From Planctomycetota bacterium (GTDB lineage: Bacteria > Planctomycetota > Planctomycetia > Isosphaerales > Isosphaeraceae), in NCBI GenBank assembly GCA_021791715.1, contig JAJYWB010000010.1:41627-105626 (forward strand): DNA of 64,000 nt, read 5' to 3'. Below are positions 18,341-27,033 of this stretch, piece by piece (position 1 is the first letter of the stretch; each line of letters starts with the position of its first letter). The translations under genes and the position numbers were made by a program. The notes beneath the pieces are model-generated. The model saw only the letters and a program-made list of their open reading frames with translations. It searched no databases and had not been told where the DNA came from.

Positions 18341-19603
18341 ATGAATTGGCCGGAAAACGAAGCGGGGGGATTTTTGGGTCGCGGTCGGTACGCTTTGGCG
18401 ACGGATCGTCCCGAGAGCGTCGACGCGTTGCGCGGGGTGGTGATCGAGCGGACGGCGCGGGGCGAGGCGATTTATCCGCAAGGGGGGAGAACGGCGCTCG
18501 ATTACGGGGGGGTTCCGGGGCTTCCCGGCGTCGCGATCGACACGCGATCGCTCAATCGCGTGATTGATTATCCCGCGGCCGATATGACGGTGACGCTCGA
18601 GGCTGGGATGACTCTCGCCGAATTGCGGCGGGTTTTGGCGGAGCGAGGCCAGCGGTTGCCGCTCGACGCTCCCGAGGGGGATCGCGCGACGTTGGGGGGG
18701 ATTTTCGCGACGAACGCGAGCGGGCCGAGGCGATTCGGCTGGGGTCGACCGCGTGATTGGATCATCGGAGTCGGTTTTGTGACCGCGGCGGGGGAATTGG
18801 TGAAGGGGGGCGGGCGCGTCGTCAAAAACGTGGCCGGCTATGATTTTCCAAGGTTGTTGACGGGATCGATGGGAACGCTTGGAATTATCGTTCAGCTTAC
18901 GCTCAAGACGAGGCCGATCGCCGAATCGACCGCGATCGTTTGGGCATCGTTCGATCGGGGCGACGACGCTCGCGAGGCGTTGGCGAGGCTGACGACTTCG
19001 GCGACACGACCGACCGCGATCGAGCTTTTGAATCGTCCCGCGGCGACCGCGATCGGCGAGCCCTCGGGCCTTCCCGCGGCCGAGTGGACGATCGCGATCG
19101 GCTTTGAGGGAGCGCGGGAGACGGTCGCGTGGCAAACCGAGCGTTTGGCGAAAGAGCTGAACGCGCGTGATTGTCGTTCGCTCGAAGCGGATTCGGCCGA
19201 AGCGTTATGGTCGAGACTGGTGGAGGATTCGGCGGCGAAGCGATCCGATTATGAACAGGTGTCGATCGTTGTGAACGCGCGGCGGTCGGCGGTCGTCGGT
19301 TTGGCTTTGAAGCTCGATTCTTCGGTTTGGGGCGTTCAGGCTCATGCCGGCAACGGGATTATCAGGGCGAAGACGTTGCGTTCGGAGGAGCCTTCGGCGA
19401 TTGAAGCCGCGGTGAGTGAGCTTCGTCGCGCGGCGGTTGAGGCGGGGGGCAATTTGATCGTATCGGGGCGTCCCGAGGGTCGTTATGAGGGATTACCGAT
19501 CTGGGGCGAACCCAGGGACGATTGGGCGATCGCGAGGCGGATCAAGGAGGCGTTCGATCCGCGCGGGTTGATGAATCCGGGTCGATTTGTCGGCGGGATT
19601 TAG
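18341..19603 (+). CDS. glcE: FAD-binding GlcE-like subunit of glycolate oxidase
   Basis: 420 residues. The PCMH FAD-binding domain is clear: YPQGGRTALDYGG (about 46-58), DAPEGDRATLGGIFATNASG (about 109-128), and VVKNVAGYDFPRLLTGSMGT (about 161-180), the last being very typical of GlcE. The C-terminus ends with AFDPRGLMNPGRF, also a family feature. It probably forms a two-flavin complex with the GlcD-like protein encoded just upstream. The usual third partner, GlcF, is not adjacent, so either it is encoded elsewhere or another electron acceptor is used. Confidence 0.9.
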   Translation: MNWPENEAGGFLGRGRYALATDRPESVDALRGVVIERTARGEAIYPQGGRTALDYGGVPGLPGVAIDTRSLNRVIDYPAADMTVTLEAGMTLAELRRVLAERGQRLPLDAPEGDRATLGGIFATNASGPRRFGWGRPRDWIIGVGFVTAAGELVKGGGRVVKNVAGYDFPRLLTGSMGTLGIIVQLTLKTRPIAESTAIVWASFDRGDDAREALARLTTSATRPTAIELLNRPAATAIGEPSGLPAAEWTIAIGFEGARETVAWQTERLAKELNARDCRSLEADSAEALWSRLVEDSAAKRSDYEQVSIVVNARRSAVVGLALKLDSSVWGVQAHAGNGIIRAKTLRSEEPSAIEAAVSELRRAAVEAGGNLIVSGRPEGRYEGLPIWGEPRDDWAIARRIKEAFDPRGLMNPGRFVGGI

Positions 19604-19723
19604 CGTTTGCGAATCGCTTGTTCGATGGTGGAAAAAGGCGTCTGAATTCATTATAGTGTCGCGAGAATCGCGTTTTTCCAGTTCAAAATCCATTCGACGA
19701 CGACGTGAGAGGTTTTGGGGCGA

Positions 19724-20698
19724 ATGAATCTTGAGATTGCGGATCATCCCGTCGCTTCGTCGGCCGACCGACACGAGCTAATTGAACGGATCGAGAGCCA
19801 CATTGGGTCGGTCGTTCTCGGCAAGCCCGAGGTGATTCGGCTGGCGTTGATCGCGTTTTTGGCCGAGGGCCATATTTTAATTGAAGACGTTCCAGGGGTC
19901 GGCAAAACGCTCTTGGCTCGAGCTTTCGCGGCGAGCGTCGACGGATCGTTTCGGCGGATTCAATTCACTCCCGATTTGCTCCCTTCGGACATCATGGGGT
20001 CGAGCGTTTATAACTCGACGACGGGGGAGTTCGTTTTCAAGCCCGGTCCGTTGTTCGCGAACGTGATTTTGGCCGACGAGATCAACCGCACGACGCCTCG
20101 AACGCAAAGCGCGCTGCTCGAGGCGATGAGCGACAGCCAGGTTTCGGTCGACGGCAGAACGTACCCGTTGCCTTCGCCGTTTTTGGTTCTGGCGACCCAG
20201 AATCCATACGAATTTGAAGGAACATATGTTCTACCAGAAAGCCAACTTGATCGGTTTATGATTCGGATTCGGATGGGTTATCCGGTGCGATCCGAGGAGC
20301 GTCGGGTTTTATCGAGCCATCGCGACGGCGAGCCGGTGGCGCTTTTGCGGCCGATCGTTTCGTCGGAGGACGTGTTGCGATTGCAGCAGGCGGTTCGCCA
20401 CGTTCGGGTCGACGAATCGATCGCGGATTATCTGCTCGATCTGGTTCACGCGACGCGTGAGCACGAGGATTTGCACGTGGGGGTGAGCACGCGTGGAGCT
20501 CTCACACTATACAGAGCGGCGCAGAGCATGGCGCTTGTTTCCAGGCGTGATTATGTGATCCCGGACGACATCAAGACGCTCGCGGCGCCGATTTTGGCGC
20601 ATCGGATCGTGGGCAAGTCGTTTTTGCAGGCGGGGGAGTTCAGTTCGTCGGAGGCGATCATTCGCGATATCGTCGATCGGCTTCGTGTTCCTTCGTGA
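19724..20698 (+). CDS. MoxR-family AAA+ ATPase
   Basis: 324 residues from the ATG at 19724; an in-frame TTG at 19715 is less likely. Walker A is GVGKT with K61, Walker B is VILADEINR, and sensor 1 lies in LATQNPYEFEGTY. LPESQLDRF is the classical MoxR signature. MoxR ATPases act as chaperones in metal insertion or complex assembly and usually sit with a DUF58 (VWA-like) partner, exactly as here: the next two genes encode a DUF58 protein and a transglutaminase-like membrane protein. The 102-bp gap to the next gene is compatible with one operon. Confidence 0.95.
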   Translation: MNLEIADHPVASSADRHELIERIESHIGSVVLGKPEVIRLALIAFLAEGHILIEDVPGVGKTLLARAFAASVDGSFRRIQFTPDLLPSDIMGSSVYNSTTGEFVFKPGPLFANVILADEINRTTPRTQSALLEAMSDSQVSVDGRTYPLPSPFLVLATQNPYEFEGTYVLPESQLDRFMIRIRMGYPVRSEERRVLSSHRDGEPVALLRPIVSSEDVLRLQQAVRHVRVDESIADYLLDLVHATREHEDLHVGVSTRGALTLYRAAQSMALVSRRDYVIPDDIKTLAAPILAHRIVGKSFLQAGEFSSSEAIIRDIVDRLRVPS

Positions 20699-20800
20699 TC
20701 GAACGAAATGCGGTCGAACGCGGATCGAGGCGTTTCGTTAGGCCGATTCGATTAACCGTTTGTTCGTCACGACGACACTTAACATTTAAGAGTTTGATTC

Positions 20801-22207
20801 ATGTCATTCACCCGTCGCGGCGATCGGAACGACGCGAGCAAGCCCGGCCACGCCGGCCGGAAGGAGCGATTGAGCGTTACGCGCGAAGGATTTGGATATA
20901 TCGGCATGTGGGTGATTTTGGTTGCGGTCGGGCTTTATCATCAGTTGAATTTGGTGATGTTGGTGGCGGGGATGGCGGCGGGTCCGTTTTTGGCGTCGTG
21001 GATATTAAGCGCGAACATGATTCGAAAGCTTAAACCGAGGCGGCGCACGCCTCCGTTCGTTTTCGCGGGCGATCCGTTGGCGATTGAATACACGGTTGAG
21101 AACGCTCGTCGGGGAGACGCTTCGGCGATTGTGATTCGCGATCGGATCGACCCGGTCGATTCGACGATTCCGGGAGCGGCGTCGATTGCGATCGAGCTCT
21201 TTTTCGCGCGGATTCCGGGACGTTCGGCGGAATGGCTGCGATATAGTACGACGCCTCCCGCGCGGGGGAAGTATCGATTAAAATCGATGGATTTATTGAC
21301 TCGACGTCCGTTCGGTTTGATCGAGCGGCGGGTGAGGCTCGCCGATCCCGGCGAGTTGGTCGTTTACCCGAGCGTCGGCAGGCTGAAGCGACGCTGGCGG
21401 CTGCTGCAAAAGGAGTCGACTCAAACGAGGCGGGGGCCTCGTCATGATCGGAGCAACCAGCAGCAGGAATATCACGGGCTTCGCGATTATCGACCCGACG
21501 ACAGTCCGCGTTGGGTGCATTGGAGGACGTCGGCGCGGCTGGGTCGATTGATGGTGAAAGAGTTTGAGCAGCAGCACGACCAGGATTTGGTGCTTTTGCT
21601 CGATCCTTGGCTGCCGAAAAGTCATGTGGGGGGGGAGCATCGCGAGGCGGTTGAAACGTTGATTCGCTTCGCTGCGACGGTTTGTTTGGAGACGTGTCGG
21701 AGTCAGGGTCGAAGGATCGTTCTCGGTTGGACGGGGGCGGCGGCGGGGATGAAACAGGGGCCCGCGTCGGTGAAGCTGTTGCACGGGTTGCTCGAGCGGC
21801 TGGCGACCTTGCGGGGATCGAGCCTTGGACAATTATCGGCGTTATTCGACATGTTGCCGCCGCCGACGATTCGCGATTCGATGATGATCGTGGTATCGAC
21901 GCGTCCCGTGAACCTGGTCGAGGAATCGGAGCGGTCGTCGCGGCTGATCGGCGTGGCGGGGCGGAGCGTGCTCGCGCGGATTCGCGTTCTCGACGTTTCG
22001 CACGGCGGTTTGAAGGCGTATTTCGAGGACGACCCCGATTCGGCGAGTATGAATTCGGATATGTGGGTTGATCAATCCGATAAAAGACGTCGGGACGGCG
22101 AACTTCCCGAGATCGATCCGCTCGATTCGGTTTCGGCGACGATCGAGGCCGATCGGTCGATCGCGGCGGATCGGTCGAGCGACGGTCGCGGAGCGGCGAC
22201 GCCATGA
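20801..22207 (+). CDS. DUF58 (VWA-like) membrane protein, partner of MoxR
   Basis: 468 residues. Two membrane segments lie at about 27-70 (FGYIGMWVILVAVGLY; LVMLVAGMAAGPFLASWIL). The DUF58 hallmark RDYRPDDSPRWVHWRTSARL is at about 228-247, followed by MVKEFEQQ. The C-terminal 70 residues are an Asp/Arg-rich low-complexity tail not usual for the family. It sits between MoxR and the transglutaminase gene; its stop overlaps the next start as ATGA (22204-22207), which indicates translational coupling. The exact substrate is unknown. Confidence 0.92.
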   Translation: MSFTRRGDRNDASKPGHAGRKERLSVTREGFGYIGMWVILVAVGLYHQLNLVMLVAGMAAGPFLASWILSANMIRKLKPRRRTPPFVFAGDPLAIEYTVENARRGDASAIVIRDRIDPVDSTIPGAASIAIELFFARIPGRSAEWLRYSTTPPARGKYRLKSMDLLTRRPFGLIERRVRLADPGELVVYPSVGRLKRRWRLLQKESTQTRRGPRHDRSNQQQEYHGLRDYRPDDSPRWVHWRTSARLGRLMVKEFEQQHDQDLVLLLDPWLPKSHVGGEHREAVETLIRFAATVCLETCRSQGRRIVLGWTGAAAGMKQGPASVKLLHGLLERLATLRGSSLGQLSALFDMLPPPTIRDSMMIVVSTRPVNLVEESERSSRLIGVAGRSVLARIRVLDVSHGGLKAYFEDDPDSASMNSDMWVDQSDKRRRDGELPEIDPLDSVSATIEADRSIAADRSSDGRGAATP

Positions 22208-24498
22208 AATTTACGATTATTTATCGATTAAGCTTATATTTGATGCTCACGTTGGCGGTTCTTTCGTACAGCGTCGACGCGACGGGGGACGAATCGATCG
22301 CGATGCTTTATCCCGCGGCTTCGGCGTTCGCGGGGATCGTCGCGGCTCTGACGGTCGATCGCTCGCCGCGGCTCGCGCTTTCGTCGCGTGCGGGGGATCG
22401 GCTCGGCCTGGGATCGATCGCGCTCGCGCTCGTCGAGTATTCGATCAATCCCAACTTGCTTTTGCTTTCGCTGGCGCACTGGCTTTTTTATCTTCAGATT
22501 ATCAAGATATTTCAGCAAAAATCGATTCAGAACGATTGGATGCTGATGGGGCTTTCGACGGCGCAGTTGCTGGTGGGGGTGGTGGGAAGCCAGAGCGACG
22601 CGGTCGGGCTGATCATGTCGGCGTGGGCGGCGACTTCGATCTGGGTTCTCGGGCTGTTTCAGTTGGATCGCGAGGCGATCCGTCGCGCCGCGGACCCCGC
22701 GGTATCGCACGTCGCTCCGGCGTTTCAGCCGCGAACTTGTTATGAAAAACTTATAACATTTCGATTTTTTCTAGCGGGAGCGGGGATCGTCTTGACGACG
22801 TTGGCGACGGGGGGGCTTTTTTTCTGGATTTTGCCGAGGCGGTCGGGAGAGCCGAACCAGGCGACGACGCACGCCGCGGCGACGCACCTGACGGGTTTCG
22901 ATCAGACGATTCGTCTTGGGCAGATGAGCGAAATTCTTGAGAGCGAGCGAATCGTGATGACGGTCGAGCTGCTCGACGAGGGGGATCGTCCCGTCACCGA
23001 GATCGTCGAGCCTTACTGGCGCGGGATCACGATGACTCGATACGACGGAGGCTCGTGGAAGCGCCACGATCCCAAGGCGAATCGGGGCGATTTCGGCGAC
23101 GACCAGCTTGAACTTTTTGAGGAGGCGACCGACGGATCGGTTGAATCGCTCGGTTCCGATCATTCTTTCCCGTCGTACATCAGGCAATTGATAACGCTTG
23201 AACCGACCGATAACGACACGCTCTTCGCGCTTCGCCCGATCGTCGATTACGCGGCCAAAAGCCACTCTCAGGCGATCATGATGAACGGTTTGGACGGGAC
23301 GCTTTTTCGCGAAGGTCCTTTCAACACGCGTTACGTTTATGAGGTGAAATCGAAACGGAACAATTCGAATCGGCAAGAGGACGAACGATATCCGTCGCGT
23401 CGCGAACTCGCCGAAATGCGAACGCTGAACACCGCGCTGAAAGACGAACTCGCCGAGATCGCCAAGGCGATCGTTTCTTCAATCCCTCCCGATCATATCG
23501 AGGAACGCGCACGCGCGGTCGAACGTTACCTCCGTGATTCAGGCCGATATTTTTATTCGTTAAAATCAACCGGAGGCGATCGGCGGATCGATCCCAATCT
23601 CGATTTTTTGATCAATCGACGCGAGGGCCATTGCGCGTATTTCGCGAGTTCGCTGGCGCTATTGTTGCGATCGATCGGGATTCATACTCGGCTCGTCAAC
23701 GGCTTTAAAGGAGGCGATTGGGACGAGATCGGCCGCGTGCTTTACGTACGGGGCAAGCACGCGCACAGTTGGGTCGAGGCGCTTGTCGGACGCGGCGAGA
23801 ATCGCGAACCGATCTGGATCACGCTCGATCCGACCCCCGCCTCGCAGCGTGCTCGGACGGTCGCGAACGTCGGCGGAATGTCCGAGTTCTTCCGTCCCGC
23901 GGCCGATTTTCTCCGTACACTCTGGTCGTTTTATATCGTCACGTTCGATTCCGATCGCCAAAATCGGCTGATTTATCAGCCCCTTTTAAATTTATGGCGC
24001 GAGGCGAGCAGCGGATTCCTGGCGATCTGGGAAGTGCTTAAGAACGTATCGAAGGGACGCTTTCAGGCGAAAGATTTGAGCGCGTTTTTCAGCTTTCGCG
24101 GCTTCATCGTTTCATTCGTCGTCTTGCTCGTTCTCGTTTTGGCGACAACCGCGATCGCGCGGCTCGTCGGTCGCCTGATCCGCGCCGTGCGGGGCGAGGA
24201 AATCGATCAATCTCCACTGGCCAAAGGCGCGCACTTTTATCGTCGCATGATGATGCTTTTAAACCGTATCGGTCTCGAGAAGCCCGATTGCGAAACCCCG
24301 CTCGAATTCGCGCGGCGGGCGCGACGATCGCTGGCGAACGCGGGGGACGACGACGAAATCGCCCAAATCCCCGAGGAGATCGTCGACGCGTATTACGACA
24401 ACCGCTTCGGCCGTCGCGAACTCGACGACGCCGAACTTGAAGGCCTCGAGGCGAGTTTATCGAGGCTCGAAGCCAAACTGATCGAGACGGCGCGGTGA
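22204..24498 (+). CDS. Membrane transglutaminase-like protein (DUF3488/TgpA type)
   Basis: 764 residues. About six N-terminal membrane segments (1-210) are followed by an extracytoplasmic region with a transglutaminase-core domain. The triad is Cys C477 (REGHCAYFASS), His H521 (HAHSWVEA) and Asp D542 (LDPTPA), all intact. One more membrane helix lies at about 637-660 (FIVSFVVLLVLVLATTAIA), then a cytoplasmic DUF4129-like tail. This is the domain order of TgpA-type proteins, which accompany MoxR and DUF58 genes across bacteria. It is predicted to cross-link or cleave peptide bonds in the envelope; in Pseudomonas the homolog is essential, but its role here is inferred. Confidence 0.93.
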   Translation: MKFTIIYRLSLYLMLTLAVLSYSVDATGDESIAMLYPAASAFAGIVAALTVDRSPRLALSSRAGDRLGLGSIALALVEYSINPNLLLLSLAHWLFYLQIIKIFQQKSIQNDWMLMGLSTAQLLVGVVGSQSDAVGLIMSAWAATSIWVLGLFQLDREAIRRAADPAVSHVAPAFQPRTCYEKLITFRFFLAGAGIVLTTLATGGLFFWILPRRSGEPNQATTHAAATHLTGFDQTIRLGQMSEILESERIVMTVELLDEGDRPVTEIVEPYWRGITMTRYDGGSWKRHDPKANRGDFGDDQLELFEEATDGSVESLGSDHSFPSYIRQLITLEPTDNDTLFALRPIVDYAAKSHSQAIMMNGLDGTLFREGPFNTRYVYEVKSKRNNSNRQEDERYPSRRELAEMRTLNTALKDELAEIAKAIVSSIPPDHIEERARAVERYLRDSGRYFYSLKSTGGDRRIDPNLDFLINRREGHCAYFASSLALLLRSIGIHTRLVNGFKGGDWDEIGRVLYVRGKHAHSWVEALVGRGENREPIWITLDPTPASQRARTVANVGGMSEFFRPAADFLRTLWSFYIVTFDSDRQNRLIYQPLLNLWREASSGFLAIWEVLKNVSKGRFQAKDLSAFFSFRGFIVSFVVLLVLVLATTAIARLVGRLIRAVRGEEIDQSPLAKGAHFYRRMMMLLNRIGLEKPDCETPLEFARRARRSLANAGDDDEIAQIPEEIVDAYYDNRFGRRELDDAELEGLEASLSRLEAKLIETAR

Positions 24499-24704
24499 TC
24501 CCGCGGCGCGATCGGCCGCGGCCTAAAACTCGGCCGAACCGTCAAAGATCCATCGATCAACACATGAAATATTTTTTGTTGAATCGGCTTCGACCCTCGC
24601 CTCGGTCGGATGAAATTTTCAAGCTGTTATTATTATCGAATCTTCGATCTCACGACGATTCGAAAACGGACGTTATCCTTGAGGTTATTTGGAAAGCGAT
24701 CGCC

Positions 24705-25730
24705 ATGAAAGTCGGACTCGTCGGTTTTACCGCGGTGGGGAAGAGCACGTTGTTCGAACTGATGACCGGGGCTCGGCCGGACCCCTCCAAAGTTCATTCG
24801 GGCCAGCTCGCGATGGCGACGCTCTCGGACCCTCGCCTCGATTTCCTCGCCAAGCTTCATCGACCCAAAAAAATCACCCCCGCGGCGGTCGAAATCCTTG
24901 ACACGCCGGGTTTGCTGCGCGGAACTCACGGAGATAATCCCCAGCGGCTCGCGCTCATTCGCGAGGCCGACGCGTTCCTGATCGTCCTCGACGGGTTCTC
25001 GTCGGGTTCGGACCCGGCGGAAGCTCTCGACGCGTTCCAGGAGGAACTCCTCTTCGCCGACCTGGGAGTCGTCACCAACCGCGCCGAGCGGCTCGAGGCG
25101 AGCGTCAAAAAACCCCGCCCCGATCGCGATGCGCAACTTAAAGAACTCGAAACCGTCAAAAAGGTGCTTAAAGCGCTCGAATCATCCACACCTATTTCAG
25201 ACCTGGATCTGACCGCCGAAGAGAAAAAGCCGATGCGATCGTTCGGTCTCCTCACCGATAAGCCGCGGGTCGTCGTCGTCAACGAGATTCAGGGAAACCC
25301 GCTCCCCAAGGCTCTCGTCGCCAAGGCGCCGGGGGCGATCGCGATCGACGCCAAGCTCGAACTCGAACTCGCCCAGCTCGCCCCCGACGAACGTAAGGCG
25401 TTCGGCGAGGAGATGGGGATCGGCGAGCTGGGCAAAGACCGCGTGATCCGAGCGGCGTACGACGCCGCGGGGATCATCACGTTCTTCACGGCGGGTGAGC
25501 CCGAGGTTCGCGGCTGGAACGTCGAACGTGGAGGAACCGCGGTCGACGCCGCCGGCAAAATCCACACCGATCTCGCCCGCGGCTTTATTCGCGCCGAAGT
25601 GACCCCCTTCGACGAATTGTTCCAGGCGGGGAGCGTTCGCGAAGCCAAGGCGCGCAATTTTCCCAAGCTTGAAGGGAAAGATTATATCGTCAAAGACGGC
25701 GACGTCATGTTCTTCCGATCGAGCGTTTGA
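24705..25730 (+). CDS. YchF/Obg-like GTP/ATP-binding protein with C-terminal TGS-type domain
   Basis: 341 residues from the ATG at 24705; an in-frame upstream extension reads as Arg-rich noise. G1 is GFTAVGKST (7-15), G3 is DTPG starting at D66, and the G4-like motif is NEIQ at 193, resembling the YchF NxxE motif that favours ATP. The C-terminus (AEVTPFDELFQAGSVREAK, then LEGKDYIVKDGDVMFF) closely matches the DUF933/TGS domain of YchF. It is shorter than YchF (about 363) and lacks the usual switch I sequence, so it is probably a divergent paralog. The family binds ribosomes. It lies 206 bp after the transglutaminase gene and may not share its operon. Confidence 0.85.
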   Translation: MKVGLVGFTAVGKSTLFELMTGARPDPSKVHSGQLAMATLSDPRLDFLAKLHRPKKITPAAVEILDTPGLLRGTHGDNPQRLALIREADAFLIVLDGFSSGSDPAEALDAFQEELLFADLGVVTNRAERLEASVKKPRPDRDAQLKELETVKKVLKALESSTPISDLDLTAEEKKPMRSFGLLTDKPRVVVVNEIQGNPLPKALVAKAPGAIAIDAKLELELAQLAPDERKAFGEEMGIGELGKDRVIRAAYDAAGIITFFTAGEPEVRGWNVERGGTAVDAAGKIHTDLARGFIRAEVTPFDELFQAGSVREAKARNFPKLEGKDYIVKDGDVMFFRSSV

Positions 25731-25855
25731 AATCCTTGAACGCCTGCGGATCGATGAACGATTCCGATCGCCCGACGAGCGGACGCCCGATCTGGAACGA
25801 AGCCCGGATCGGAGTCGCTTTTTATAATCAAACGTGTGTTCTTAAAGTATCTATA

Positions 25856-26884
25856 TCAAGGAGTTCGAAGAATCAATCCCGCTTCGATCGGATCGTCGGG
25901 CGAGTTTAAAACGTCGCGATTGGCGCGCCAAAGCGAATAGACCGCGGATTTCGTCCCGTAAACCCGCTCGGCGACGTCTGCGAGCGATTCCCCAACCTTC
26001 GTTTTGGTGAAAGCCCCCCGAGCCGCGGCGAATCGCGACGAGGCGTTGCGGCTTGATCGATCCTCGTTCGCTCCAACAGGGGCGGAGACTCGCGACGAAG
26101 CGTTGCGGCTCGATCGATCCTCGTTCGTTCCAACAGGGGCGGAGACTCGCGACGAAGTGATTCGGCTCGATCGATCCTCGTTCGTTCCAACAGGGGCGGA
26201 GACTCGCGACAACGCGTTGCGGCTTGATCGATCCTCGTCCGTTCCAAGAGGGGCGGAGACTCGCGACGACGCGTTGCGGCTTGATCGATCCTCGTCCGTT
26301 CCAAGAGGATTGGGCGCGACGCGTCGCGATGCGTTCGTCTCTCCGATCCCGACGTCTTTGGTTGACCGATCTTCACGCGAAGGAACGCTCGCTCGGGGAC
26401 GAACGGGAATGTCGCTTTTAGATCTTATTTTTTCATGATGATTCGAATCGATCGGTTCGTCGAGTGGAACGGGATCGGGCGAGGTGAACGCGAATTGTGG
26501 ATTCGAAACGTCGGAATCGGATTGATCCGAACCGCGATCCTCGGCGAGATTCGGGCGTGTTTCGTCGAACATTTTCGGATCGTCGCCGCGATATAATGTC
26601 GAGGCTCGCGTCCCGGCGTGCTCATCGAAGAAGTCGGATCGCGGGGATCGATCGGCTCGATCGTCGTCGAAATCGGATCTTGGGGATCGATCGGCGTGAT
26701 CGTCGCCGAAATCGGATCTTGGGGATCGATCGGCGGCGTCCGTCTTCGCAACATTGGATTTTTTGACGACCGCACGCCGCCCGATCGCCGTCGCCGGCGG
26801 ACGAGCGGGGCGATAAAAGACGATCGCGGCCGCGGCGACGATCAAAAAGCTAAGGACGCAGCTTAGCCCCATGCTCGATTTCAT
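25856..26884 (-). CDS. Membrane-anchored LysM protein with two tandem-repeat tracts
   Basis: 342 residues. The N-terminal anchor or signal helix is LSCVLSFLIVAAAAIVFY (about 7-24). The middle is hydrophilic and repetitive: three 13-residue units of DRSPRSDF type (about 52-90) and five 19-residue units of DRSSRNASSRVSAPVG type. The last 50 residues form a LysM-like module (GESLADVAERVYGTKSAVY, ending in AGLILRTP), expected to bind peptidoglycan or similar glycans in the periplasm. GGGAG lies a few bases before the ATG. It converges with the GTPase gene. The repeats are highly Arg/Ser/Asp-rich and disordered. Confidence 0.8.
   Translation of the reverse strand: MKSSMGLSCVLSFLIVAAAAIVFYRPARPPATAIGRRAVVKKSNVAKTDAADRSPRSDFGDDHADRSPRSDFDDDRADRSPRSDFFDEHAGTRASTLYRGDDPKMFDETRPNLAEDRGSDQSDSDVSNPQFAFTSPDPVPLDEPIDSNHHEKIRSKSDIPVRPRASVPSREDRSTKDVGIGETNASRRVAPNPLGTDEDRSSRNASSRVSAPLGTDEDRSSRNALSRVSAPVGTNEDRSSRITSSRVSAPVGTNEDRSSRNASSRVSAPVGANEDRSSRNASSRFAAARGAFTKTKVGESLADVAERVYGTKSAVYSLWRANRDVLNSPDDPIEAGLILRTP
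26043..26308 (-). repeat. 57-bp tandem repeat, about five units, inside the LysM gene
   Basis: Units begin near 26043, 26100, 26157, 26214 and 26271 with an exact 57-bp period (19 codons). Most positions are identical at the DNA level, including synonymous sites, so the expansion is recent. The last unit decays after about 26308. Confidence 0.9.
26628..26732 (-). repeat. 39-bp tandem repeat, about three units, inside the LysM gene
   Basis: Three units with a 39-bp period (13 codons) sharing AAATCGGATCTTGGGGATCG encode the DRSPRSDF motif. This is a second, independent repeat tract in the same gene. Confidence 0.85.
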
Positions 26885-27033
26885 GGGCCGGCTCCCGAAT
26901 CATGTTGCGAATTCAATTGGCCTTAATCATTTCAATCGGCATTCCCCCGGCGAGTCTTGAAGGAACTCGATCAAAATTCCCGGATAACGCTTGAAGCGAT
27001 CGAACGCATAAGCGCAAAGCCTCGCTAATATCA

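Noticed and set aside
21030..22205. 391-codon minus-strand ORF opposite the DUF58 gene
   Set aside because: Arg/Pro/Ser-rich low-complexity translation; the DUF58 frame has clear family motifs.
24495..24704. N-terminal extension of the YchF-like protein overlapping the transglutaminase stop
   Set aside because: The P-loop NTPase fold begins at the ATG at 24705 (MKVGLVGFTAVGKST); the extension is Arg-rich and atypical.
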